64,000 bases of DNA from Mariannaea sp. PMI_226 (Eukaryota; Ascomycota; Sordariomycetes; Hypocreales; Nectriaceae). The position numbers and the translations under genes are program-made. Positions 11,471-22,723 of this stretch are shown here, one piece after another. The notes below the pieces were generated by a model. The model searched no databases. It was not told where the DNA came from and saw nothing but the letters and a program-made list of their open reading frames with translations. The stretch spans positions 1,240,001 to 1,304,000 of the forward strand of contig JANFOG010000007.1 in NCBI GenBank assembly GCA_024336345.1, written 5' to 3'. Each line of letters starts with the position of its first letter. Positions within the stretch are counted from its first letter, which is position 1.

Positions 11471-13113
11471 ATGTATCGATTTCTGTCCAGAGGGTTTCGA
11501 GGCGCACTCACGTCCTCGAAGCGACTGCCATCACCGAGTACTTTCAACCAGAGCGTCAAATTGAGCAAAAGTCTGGGTGCATACGAGGCCTATGGGGTCT
11601 CTGTCATCAAGTCCAGCTCCAGACTTCTCCATTCCACAACGAGAAAACTCACAATCAGGCCGTTTATTCTGGCAGACATCGGAGAGGGTAAGTCCAACTT
11701 GAGGATAGGTCACAAGAATGCAGCAGACTAAACATAAAACATGACAGGGATTACCGAATGTCAAGTGATAGAGTGGTTCGTGAAGCCCGGTGACAAAGTT
11801 GAACAGTTTGACCCCGTATGTGAGGTTCAATCTGATAAGGCATCAGTTGAAGTAGGTGGGCAATCTAACATATCCATTCATTTACGCTAAGATAAAACAC
11901 CATTAGATCACTTCACGGTTTGATGGTACCATTACAAGGCTTCACTATAAAGTGGGCGATGTTGCCACAGTAGGGGAGGTGCGGCAATGATTCCTACTAT
12001 AAGATAAACTTTGAACGTCACTAATCAATTCAATAGCCCCTTGTAGATATTGATATGGGTGGCGCAGATGATGGCGAGGAGATTGCACCTAAATTATCGG
12101 CAGCGACTGAAAGAAACGCAAGTGAATCAAAAGTTATCAACGAACAACAACAGAGCCACAAGCCAAAGGAAACCACAACGGACACACGACCTGAAATCCC
12201 AGTGCAAAGGAATTCAACTTTGGCCGACTCGATTGATCAGCTGGTCGCTCCAGCCATCCGGTACCAGCTCAAGACGCTTGGAATTAATGCGTCGGATGTA
12301 ATTGGAACAGGTAAAAATGGACGAATCACAAAAGACGATGTCCAACGACATGTCGACACTCAGGCCTTGTCGAAGTCGGAGAGCAAGACAAGTGAAGACC
12401 ATGTGTTGCCTTTGACTGCCATCGAGAAACAAATGTTCCAAACAATGACGAAGTCCCTCGCCATTCCCCAGTTTCTCTACACACATTCAGTCGATACTTC
12501 GAGCTTATCACAGCTTCGTCAACGCGCCAACGACGCGTCTCAAGGTCAGCCAGAATCGGTCGCTAAGATCACAACGCTTCCATTCATCATGAAGGCTATT
12601 TCGAATGTCTTTGCACGGTTTCCAAAGATGAATGCCCACTTGGAGGCTGGGTCGGACGCCAATAAGGCCCAGCTTGTCCTCAAGTCCTCGCACAACTTTG
12701 GTATCGCTATCGATACGCCGCAAGGTTTACTTGTCCCCATCGTCAAAGGTGTAGAGCTTCACTCTGTCCGAAGCCTTACTGTGGAAATAGGTCGCCTAAG
12801 CGAACTGGCGAGGGCTGGTCGGCTCCACCCTGATGACTTCAAACATGGTACTTTCATTATTAGCAACATTGGTAGCATTGGAGGAAGCGTCGTTAGCCCT
12901 GTCATTGTGCCACCTATGGTGGGGATTGTGGGTATCGGTCGAGAACAGTCCGTACCAGCCTTTGACGAGGATGGCAACATTGTGCCACAGAGACAAACCA
13001 TGCTCAGCTGGAGCGCGGATCATAGAATATTAGACGGCGCGACTGTGGCAAGATGTGCGGAGGCAGTGAGCCAAGTTCTACAAGACTCAGGGCAATTAGA
13101 GGCTTTTATATAA
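11471..13113 (+). CDS. Branched-chain 2-oxoacid dehydrogenase E2, dihydrolipoyl acyltransferase
   Basis: Four exons: 11471-11687, 11748-11851, 11907-11978, 12037-13113 (489 residues). E2 carries the acyl group on a lipoyl-lysine and transfers it to CoA, giving isobutyryl-, isovaleryl- or 2-methylbutyryl-CoA. Domains in order: mitochondrial presequence ([18 protein letters not shown]); one lipoyl domain with the modified lysine in SDKASVE at about residue 103; peripheral subunit (E1/E3)-binding domain at about 203-236 ([26 protein letters not shown]); and the acyltransferase core ending in the catalytic SADHRILDG at about residue 459. The single lipoyl domain fits BCKDH E2. No E3 gene is present; E3 is usually shared with other dehydrogenases. 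Confidence 0.94.
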
Positions 13114-14531
13114 TGTACTAAAGGATATACCTTTTGGAACAAAAGGTCCTAGTACTATATAATACATCTCTATAGTGTTCCCTCTTTTACTTAAAAGAGG
13201 AAATTATAACAATCTAATTTATTCCTAAGAGATAAACTAGTTATAATTAGTTTATATTAGTAATTTTCTAACTTAAAGTATAAAAAGAGGATATAAAAAG
13301 TAATAAGTCTTACTTTAAGAATTATTTATATAATTATAAATAATAGGCTTTATACTTTAGCTGTATAATTATAGTAAGCTTAGAATGTTAGCTTATAAAC
13401 AATACAGTAACTAATATAATAAAATTAAAAGTAAGTATCAATTATGGTCTTAGCAATATGTTAATTTAGACTTAGCTGCTATATTATAGGGGAAGTTAAT
13501 GATATGGGAGGTTGCGACCTTAAGGATGTCCATCTTTCTGTTCCCAGGTCAATTAGGCGCAACATGGCAGCTCCTAATGCAACGCCAAGATAACCACCTT
13601 CACATTGGTCAACTGTTAAAGAAGCCATGCCATCTGATATGGGACTGCTTTCCCCTTGCCCTTCGACAACTGTTTTTGGCGAAAGATCTTGTATATGACC
13701 GGCTTCCTTTTCACACCAATGGAAAGATTCACTTTGCCTCCCTGAGAGAACAACGACCTCAACATTAATAAGTTGCCACCAAGTGCAGCCCCAATGATGG
13801 CTTGCTCTAACAGCTTGGTGGATCGGGTAGAAGGACATATGAGGTTGGGGAAAGACTAACCAAAGCGAACGGCTGTTAACAGCGTTTGTTCGAGAGGATC
13901 TTGCCCACCCTCCACTACACTTTCGTAATATACCTTAGCTTTAGAGTAACATTTTTGGGCCATAAGGGCAATTGCCACAGTTATTTTTTAAGTATTTAAA
14001 CCCTTAGAACCTATTCATACGACCAGTAAGGCATTGCCAGCATGGTAGCTCTAATCCCTGTCATCGAGATGATATATATTAAGACGGTTTTACACGTATA
14101 GTTGATGTTGCTACTTTATCCAACATGAGATACTATAATATACTATCCAGCGGGTATAACTTATCTACTGCTAGTATTTGGTCATTTATAGCTCCACTGG
14201 TACACTGATCACCAATTGAAAATTCTCTACCTTTATCTGAACCGGCATTTCCGATTACGGACTTAAAGTTGGGCCAACTGGATTTTATATAGTTGGGAAA
14301 TTTAACTACAATATAATATAATACCAATGTCCTCATTTCAGACTCTTGAGCGACTGTAAAAACAGCCATAGACCACTTATAATACCGTGCAGATCATTCC
14401 TAACGAACTGTGTAGAGGCTCCACAGGTACTTATTAGATTTTTATCCAATTCCTCCTTACAACATTATGTCCATAATCTCCCTTTCAGATAACACGATTG
14501 TCCTCTCGCTATTGCCCCCCAAATCGTCTGT
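13114..14531. other. AT-rich, transposon-relic-like intergenic region
   Basis: 13140-13480 is very AT rich (TATATA, AATTAT runs) and looks RIP-decayed. 13480-13840 is GC-normal, and its minus strand has coding-like stretches in changing frames (GAALGGNLLML, GGYLGVALGAAML), suggesting a broken gene I do not recognise. 13850-14530 shows nothing definite. Confidence 0.4.
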
Positions 14532-17500
14532 CTAAGATGATACACCACCAGCAGCGTCCAAAGTGCCTAGTTCAGACTCCCACTGAGCTAATATTTCAAC
14601 TTTATTACAGTATGCCGGATGCTGCACGCCGAGCACAGCCACCTCACCATGAATGCATCGTCTCATCAGGTTGACGGCTTCTGTAGGTCGATTCTGGGTC
14701 CAGTAGGTGTATGCGAGGTGTGCCATACTAGTAAGAGTGCTGGGATGGTGAGGGCCGAGTCTTACCATGTTGGTGTCTAACACTCGTACCTCCAACTCTT
14801 CAGCATCCTGCAGCCGGCCTTGATTCCGGTATGTTGATGCAAGATTAGCCATATTGGTAATTGTGTCAGGGTGATTGGCCCCAAGCTTTGTCTGAGAAAT
14901 CTCCATCACTTGTACCTGTAGCTTTTCTGCTTCTTCCCACCGGCCTTGCTTCCAATATGTTGATGCAAGATTGGTCATACTGCTTAGTGTATGTGGGTGG
15001 TCTTGCCCTAGCTTGCTCTTAAAAGTCTCCATTACTTGCTCCTGTAGCTTCTCTGCCTCCACCCACCGGCCTTGCTCCCAAAGTGTTAATGCTAAATTAG
15101 CCATATTGGTAATTGTGTCAGGGTGATCGGCCCCAAGCTTTATCTGAGAAGTCTCCATCACTTGTACCTGTAGCTTTTCTGCTTCTTCCCACCGGCCTTG
15201 CTTCCAATATGTTGATGCAAGATTGGCCATATTGCTTAGTATATCTGGGTGGTCTGGCCCTAGCTTGCTCTTGAAAGTCTCCAGCACTTGCACCTGTAGC
15301 TTTTCTGCTTCTTCCCATCGGCCTTGCTTCCAATATGTTGATGCAAGATTGGCCATATTGCTTAGTGTATCTGGGTGGTCTGGCCCTAGCTTGCTCTTGA
15401 AAGTCTCCAGCACTTGCACCTGTAGCTTTTCTGCTTCTTCCCACCGGCCTTGCTTCCAATATGTTGATGCAAGATTGGCCATATTGCTTAGTATATCTGG
15501 GTGGTCTGGCCCTAGCTTGCTCTTGAAAGTCTCCAGCACTTGCACCTGTAGCTTTTCTGCTTCTTCCCACCGGCCCTGGTTCCTATATATTGATGTTAAG
15601 TTGATTATGCTAGCAAGCATGCCGGGATGATCGACCTCAACCTTCATCTTATGAGCCTCTATCACCTGCACTAGCAGCATCTCAGCCTCCTTCCACTGGC
15701 CCTGATCCTTCATTACTGTTGCAAGTAGCGACATGCTTGCCAAAGTGGCCATATCCTCTCTTCCTAATACTTTCTCCCGAGTCTGTAGAGCCATATGCAA
15801 CATCTGTCCCGCCGTATCATACATTCCTTGTGACCATGCATACCATCCTCCGTTGTGTAACAGAGTCGCCCAATCTTTCTGTACGCTTGGACTAGGCTTA
15901 CAATCAAGTGCCGTTTGCATATGTGCAAATAAATTTTGACAAGTCGTCCAGTTCCCGTATTCCCCTGTAGGAAATGCTGCCGCCATCCGCTTGATATATT
16001 GTCGCTCAAACCCGTCCAGTTGCTCATTTACCCCCAGCCACTCTCTCACTGATAGCTGTACAGGCCTACCCATGACAAATTCGTCGCGTCGCTCATTCCC
16101 AGCAATAAGACAATAGCTTTCCAGGGTTGCGATGTCCTCCTCGAAGCCATCGCCTGAGTTGTCATCTGAATCGTCTTCTGAGTCATTGGCGTCCAAAACA
16201 AGTACTTCACCCTTCAATAACGATTTCGGAATCCCTTGTCGGTCAAAAAAGCTCATAAGAGATAGCAAGTCCGCTGCTGAATGACGAATGGAGCGGATGT
16301 GTTCAAACGAGATTTGCCATGTCCGTAGAATTGAGTTCGACGCGCCCACATCCCGCCGTAGGTCCCCAGAATCGTGCGATAAAAGCCTCGTCCGTCTGTG
16401 TTCGTTCTTCTGAAACTCTTCTATGTAACTTTCCATAGAATAATGCGGCGCCCTCGCTTGGATGTACGCGGCGGCCTGGCTGATAGTTAGCGGTAAAAGA
16501 TCGAGCATCCCTACGAGGGCGCGAGCCGAATCCATCTTCATATCCGTAACTAGACCAAGCTTCTTCGTCAGCAAAGACAGAGCCTCCGTTTCCATCATCG
16601 GTCCAACCTCGACCGTGGCTCGTATCCCTCCTGTCAACCTAGTTGCCAGGTCTCTATTTCGTGAAGTGATGAGGATCAACCCGTTCCTACTCTGCGGAAG
16701 GTTTGTTGCCAGTGGCGGCCACCCGTGCAAGCCTTCTCTGGTACTGAAAAAAACGTCGTCATCATCAGCGCTGTCTAGAACCATGATCCACCTACTGGAC
16801 TTTTCATTGGATAACCAATTGTATACGAGTTGCACTTTATCGGTATTGGGCTGGTTCCGGCCGGCTAGTTTGACGGCGTTGGCAATAGTCCTGAAGCTCT
16901 CCTCGTACCGCGAACGCGTCGCGGCATGCACCCAAAACACCCACGGTTTAGCTGGTCCCTCAGACATTCGGTACGCGAATTCGATAGCCAACTGCGATTT
17001 GCCGACACCGCCCAGGCCCACAAGGGCCACACGATGAGGGGGATAAGCGCATCTTTGATCGATCTGGTTGAGGGTATCTCCGCGGGGGATAAAATCGGGG
17101 TCCCGGTGAAAAGGGATCAATGCGAATGGTTTCGGCGGTGGAAGTAAGCCGGCTTTACCAGCGTACGATGATTGCCTCGCATCTTTAGGGTCAACGTTCT
17201 CAAAGTAGGCGAATTTACTGAGCGCAGCGAAGTCTGTCCGCAAATTTGGACCCGGCAAGAAGTGCCAGTACTGGTCATAGTCGAGCATCGGAGGGTCATC
17301 CTCGAAAGTCTCGACAGTCTCGTGGTAGCCGAGGCCGTTGACATGTGTGTGGACAACCGTTCTCGTACCGTTGTCCAGGATCAAAGTCTTGGGGATGTCC
17401 CAGTAGCCCTCCTCCGCTAGCGCGTCCTTCCGCCAGCCTTGCAATGCTTTGGTGCCTTCATCGCTATTGTCGAGTGTCTTATTTTTGGAATAATATGCAC

Positions 17501-19061
17501 TCTCCTCGTCTCTGCCATAGTCGATATCCAAATAAGAGAGGGAAAGAAAGGACAGGGACTTAAGGTGGCGCGCCACGTGCTGCGCGAGGCGCTTGTAGGG
17601 CTTCTCCGGCACGTACTCTAAGATCGAATCGGGGACGTGGTTGCAGAGGGGGCATGCAAAGGCATCTTCCCGCATTGCGATGCGTCGGTTGCGCCGTGTG
17701 CGGCCCTGAATTTGAGACAAGGTCAACTTATCGCCGTGCTTAGCTTGTAAGTGAGTCAGAAGCGCCGCCTTGTCGTCAAACTCAACCTCCGTGCACAGGT
17801 GGCAGTACCATCGCTCCGTGTGGATTCTTTTTGCCCAGTCCATAGTGTGTCGCGTCTGCATATGATCCATCCACTCGGCGGAGCTCGGAAAGAATTTTGG
17901 GGGGTCCAAGCACTCCTCCGATATGCAGAGGTAGGGTTCCAAGTCCTGGAGGACGTGAAGCCTAGTCAAGTGTCAGCCTGGGCGAAAATTTGCGATATCA
18001 GATCTCCCATTGCGCATACTTCCAACCACTTTCTGTCCATCCGGACAAGTTAGGATCTGCGCAGATGCTACACTTGGTATGTCCTTTAGGGATTGGTGGA
18101 TACTGATCCTCGTCAGTAGTGGTGCCTCCCCCGACTGCAGATCCTATGCTGATGATGGAACCGCTTCGCTTTTGGCGGGCCCTGTAGCTGTCGAGGTGAG
18201 TCTGTGAAAAGGCCGAATGCATCGTGTCCGGTGTGGAAACGTTGTCTCCGAGATGGCAGCCCGGCCTCATAGTTCGCAGAGGCACACCAAGCATGGCTGG
18301 GTCACTAGCTTGTGGATTGGAAGCTCTTGTGACACTTTGCAAGGCCTGCTCGGGCTCGGTCACACAGATGGTACTATTTCTGTCAAAGGCGAGCTTCTCG
18401 TTGTGGCGTTGTAGGTACCGCAGGGAAGCTCCTCTGGTATGAATCGAGGTCGCCAGCTGGCTGAGCAAACTCGGCCGAGCATAGGGATACCGGATCCGCA
18501 GCAGGGTAGTCAGAGACTGACTTTTATTTTTCCAGGCGCCTGGTCGAATCTGATGGGACTCTCGTGCGGAGCGGCGGATATCTACTGCGAGAACGAATAG
18601 ACGGTTTACCGCAGCTATTACTGCACCGAGCCCTGGCATATCAGGGCCCTCGTCATCAAGGCAATTCTGGACAATTACTAAGCCGGAGTTAGTCGTGTCT
18701 ATTCCGATTTCGAAGCCTAAAACATAGAGGGCATCTTGGACATACCCCACCGCATATTGAGTCGGATGAGGACGAGGAGCTCGAGCACCATGTCCCGCGT
18801 CGTCCCCTGGAGCGCCAGGCGAGCGTCAAGTGAGGCCCGAGCAGAAGCAAACGCTCCGATATAGGCTGCCCATTGCTTGAACCGGGAACGCAGCTCTTCG
18901 ACTTCTGAGCAGAGCTGCTCCGTGCCCTGTTTGTCCGGCTGCTCGGGAACCTTGCACTGTTGTAGATACTCGTCAAAGATAGCTAGACAGCCGACGGCTG
19001 CCTCGTATATCGGCTCAGTCGATCTGCTCTGGCCATCCTCTAAGCCAGAACGCGAATCCAT
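14532..19061 (-). CDS. NLR-like STAND protein: N-terminal fungal domain, C2H2-type region, NB-ARC, TPR repeats
   Basis: Three exons on the minus strand: 19061-18746, 18677-18020, 17961-14532 (1467 residues). Intron 1 has a perfect ACTAAC branch site. Residues 1-320 resemble the N-terminal region of fungal zinc-finger/STAND proteins. Residues 325-440 hold C2H2-like pairs (WYCHLCTEVEFDDKAALLTH; FACPLCNHV). The NB-ARC Walker A is VGLGGVGKSQLA at about residue 635, with Walker B WIMVLDSADDDD, ILITSRNRD (the RNBS-B-like strand) and LLPLTISQAAAYI. From about 1075 come nine 42-residue TPRs of kinesin-light-chain type. Known family: fungal NLRs act in non-self recognition. No obvious N-terminal effector is present; its divergent neighbour encodes a free effector-type domain. 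Confidence 0.92.
14570..15720 (-). repeat. Tandem 126-bp TPR-coding repeats
   Basis: About nine units of 126 nt, each encoding one 42-residue TPR with the core YWKQGRWEEAEKLQVQV. The three units around 15178-15555 are nearly identical at DNA level, including synonymous positions, while outer units diverge. This pattern is known for fungal NLR repeat domains that exchange units by recombination. Confidence 0.9.
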
Positions 19062-19354
19062 GCGGGTCGTCTAAGGTGTGATTCCAGGTGAGTCGAAGGG
19101 CTGCGAGTTACGCTAAGAAAGGTCAATGGCCTATCACGATCGGCTTTGACCAGTGTTTACATAAACATACGAAATGTGAACACAAAATAGCCTGATCATA
19201 GTTCTTTTCTTTTGTAAGTCAGTTGTCAGGAATGTGACCAACGCCTCAAGCCTCGAGGGTTGTGCCTCACATTTGTTGTGGTAGTCATGATACCGTTGGA
19301 TGTGGTCCAGATGGGAGCGGGGTAGAGGCCCCAAGCTGAGAAAATCAGGCATCT
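19062..19354. promoter_or_regulatory. Shared promoter between NLR-like gene and PNP_UDP gene
   Basis: 293 bp separate two divergent start codons (NLR at 19061, PNP gene at 19355), so the pair probably shares regulatory DNA. No specific binding site is recognisable. Confidence 0.55.
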
Positions 19355-22300
19355 ATGCATGACATTGCCGCCAGGTTCAATCGTTTGCTTGCTGCCGCAG
19401 AGCTTGCCGCTCACCCCCCCGAGCCCAGGACCTCTTGCTTCAAGTCGCAAAGGCAGGGTACGATCGATCAAGATCATGTCGAGCCGCCCGCTAGTCATCG
19501 CGCAGTGAGTGTTGATCGTTCGACTCCGACTGCCCCTTCCCCCCCCCCCTCCCCAGCACAGCACCTTCAACCGACATCTCAGAAAAGCATGATGCTTCTA
19601 GATGAAGCTGCCCCTCAACTCTTCTTCGCAGTGCTGCCAGCCTTCGTCGCATCTCTTCCACGACCCATCTTAATTTTGGAAGACCACATCCGAGGCTTAG
19701 GTACCGCGCCCGACAATATCCAAGCCCAACTAGCCGTGAATAATGCGACGGTACGACTCCGGCAAGCAATCCACGAGCTACCAAAGCGCTTCAACCCGGC
19801 CCGGGCGGCTCAAGACCTGCGCGCGAAAGCTTGCGCAGAAGCTGCTGAGGCGCTGGAAGACATGCTTTGTGAGATGGAGCGTCTTGTTGGTACTGGTATC
19901 CTCGAACATCGGGCTATTGACCAGGTAGCGGCAGTATCCCTTCTCTTTTCAACTACTTTGTGGTGCGTACGCTAAGTGACTTTTGTATGAAACCAGACAC
20001 AGAAGTTCAACAGGCTCAGTGTTTTGAAAGACCTCATGGGAAATGCACCTTGGCCGAATCCCGAGGAAGAGCCAGTCGTTCCACCTGATGCCTTGAGGTG
20101 GGTGACCTACCTGCAGCTGGAGAATCCAGCCACCGAGGCTGCGCAGTATCGATGCATTGCCAACCAAGCAGAGAGATTCAATATCGTAATGAGGCGCCTT
20201 TTCGACTTGGAATCAATAATTAGTGAACCAACAGCGGCCAGCCTTGTCGAGAGCTCGAGGATGTCGCCGGAGATAGATCAGAAGGAACGAGACTCCGAGG
20301 CACTCTTAGCAGCAAAAACAGTTAGCGGCATTACAAGAAACCTGTTCAACCTAATGCAAAAGCCCAACACTGAGCCATGCAATCCGCCCCATGGCGTAAT
20401 GATCCACCTGAACGGATTCGACCAACTCGAGATTGATAGCCTCGTAACACAATGCGGCCCTGGCAAACTTGGTAAGGAAAAAAAGACCAGGAAAGGTCAA
20501 GAAGAAAAGTGGCACGCAATCACGTGGGTGGCCGGGGCCTCAAAACAACAGACTGCCCAAAGTACCATCTGCGACAAAGTTCGGTCGTGTCGCAAGTTGA
20601 TGACGTGTTTGAGGGTGGAGGTTGGGGCAGACGGCTCGTGGTCTAGCACAACGTCGGAACGCATGAGAGCTTTTGCCAAGAAGCCTGCTTTGACGCTGAG
20701 CAGTGCCCTCAATCCGAAGCAAGGCCTCTCGCTTAGAAAAAAGGAGCGCCTCAACCTCGCGATCAAGATTGCAAAGTCTTTTCTCTGCCTTATCTGGAGC
20801 CCTTTGATTTGCACTTCATGGAACTCAGCCGCCATCCAAATTCTGGAGCAACGAGGCCAGACAGGAGAGAGTCCCGCTGTCAAGCCTTATATCGAGGGCC
20901 TGTTGCATATTCATGATCCAACTGTTGAGTGGAAGCCTGATTGTAAAAGCCAAATGTCTCTTATTCTCGACATCGGTGTCCTGTTGTGGGAGCTCCTATT
21001 CAATCGGAAGATTGTGGCAAATTCTGAAGATGGCCGAGTCGAGGAAGGGCACAGAGAGGACACTGACGAGAGTGACGATGAGAACCCCATCTTTTATGCC
21101 CTCAACCGCGAGGAGCAAGCGGCCCGTGATTCTTGTCTTGACGAGATCTGCCTTGATATCATTGCGAATTGCCTCGAGCTCTATGTCCTAGCCGATGACG
21201 AAGCAAACACTTCAACGCTGCAAATCGAGATATATCACAGGATCGTGCGACCCCTCATGGACTATGTTGAAACGTACAACAATAGCACCAGCGCAGCAGC
21301 CAGCTACACGCGCACACCTTCGCCACTTCCCACACAATGCCGCATCCAATTGACTGGGCGTTCTGTCTCCAGTAGTGGTCTACCGCAGGCTATACGACTC
21401 AGTCCATCTAGATCAATTCTTGAGATGACAATTCTTAATCCAGAGTTGTACAACGTGGCATGGATCGCTCCTCTGGAAATTGAGGCGCGCGCAGCCTTAC
21501 ACATACTAGACCACAGACATCCTGGACGCTTTCTCGTGAGTCGTGGTGACGATTATGTGTTCCATGCTGGTGAAGTGTGTGGGCACAACGTTATAATCGC
21601 TACCCTACCTGCAGGTCAGGAATATGGCACGGGATCTGCCGCCGCCCTTGCGAGTCAGGTTAAGAAATTCTTTCCTAATATTTGGTTCGGTTTGCTTGTC
21701 GGTGTGGCTGCTGGTCTACCGAGCCTCTCACGGTCGAAGCCGCGTGATATCCGCCTTGGCGACGTTTTGGTGGCTCTGCCCGAAGGTGAGAGTGCTGGCT
21801 TAATTGCGTACGACTTAGGCAAGGAGATGGGGAGAGACGGATTTCAAATCTTACGATTCGGACAGATTTTAGCTACCACGGAGACCGTTGTCAGATCAGC
21901 AATTGGAAGCATCAAACTCAATGCCCCAAACGACTCTGCAGTCTTTATTCCGTACTACGAAGGAATAAAGGAAAAGAAACATATCAATGGGACGTTTGTC
22001 GATCCGGGCCAAGACAAAGATGTTCTCTATGTAGCCACCGAGAATGGTGGCAAACGAGAAGTGAGACGAGAGCGACGAGCAGAAACGGAACGCACTCGCG
22101 TGTGGTATGGACCGATAGGCTCTGGAGAGAAGCTGATCAAGAATGCCGAAAAGAGGAATGAGCTGAGAGACAAGTATAATGTCATCGGTCTTGAAATGGA
22201 GGCGGCTGGGACCATGAACCGCATTCCGGTGGGCGTGATTCGAGGAGTGTGTGATTACGGAGACGAGCATAAAAATAAGGAGTGGCAACCATACGCTGCG

Positions 22301-22360
22301 GCCATGGCAGCCGCCTATGCAAAGGCCATTCTATTTGAAATTCGCCAGACCCAGCATTAA
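19355..22360 (+). CDS. DUF7580-like protein with C-terminal nucleoside phosphorylase (PNP_UDP) domain
   Basis: Two exons, 19355-19924 and 19997-22360 (977 residues). The N-terminal part has a Pro/Ser-rich stretch over a C-run near 19541, then a helical region. Residues about 190-640 resemble fungal DUF7580 proteins (KKERLNLAIKIAKSFLCLIW, LDIGVLLWELLF), a fold often compared with degenerate kinases. From about residue 671 comes a full PNP_UDP domain: NVAWIAPLEIEARAAL, GQEYGTGSAAALASQVKKFF, GLLVGVAAGLPS, and the closing VIGLEMEAAGTMNRIPVGVI with GVCDYGDEHKNKEW. In fungi this domain is the commonest N-terminal effector of NLRs; here it is C-terminal with no NB-ARC. Nucleoside cleavage or NLR-partner function is inference. 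Confidence 0.9.
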
Positions 22361-22723
22361 ACTGGGATTAATAGGAGTACCATAAGACCATGTACCGCGT
22401 CGGCAGGGCTGCTAACAATGCCTTTCGGAACGTAGTGATGGAAGGTCTATTAGGGTTTGGATTGGGGTTAGTATTACTATATAAAGCTTGTTTGCTCTAG
22501 TGTTTCTAGTTTTCTATCTTATATTATAATATTCTAGAAAATAGATAGAATTCAAAGGATAAAAAGGAAAATATAAAGGAAGAAATATAAAAGAGAAGAA
22601 TAGAGAAAGGAAAATATATAAAGAGAAAAGACATATAGGAAAGAAAGGTATATAATAAAGGAAGGTATATAGGAAAAGAGATATATAGGATTAGAAGACA
22701 TAGGGAATACCTAGCGAAAAGGT
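22361..22723. other. Purine-rich, AT-rich transposon flank
   Basis: 22550-22700 is a long purine-rich run built from AGGAAAATATA-like units, adjoining the decayed retroelement. Probably its 3' tail or neighbouring repeat. No gene is visible. Confidence 0.4.

Noticed and set aside
13479..13838. 119-codon minus-strand ORF as a real gene
   Set aside because: Coding character jumps between frames and no family is recognised; treated as a broken relic.
15118..15630. Long ORFs on both strands over the TPR repeats (150 and 135 codons)
   Set aside because: They are frame shadows of the 126-nt repeat, which stays open in other frames because the repeat length is a multiple of three.
16462..17037. 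191-codon plus-strand ORF within the NLR-like gene
   Set aside because: Antisense shadow of the NB-ARC coding sequence.
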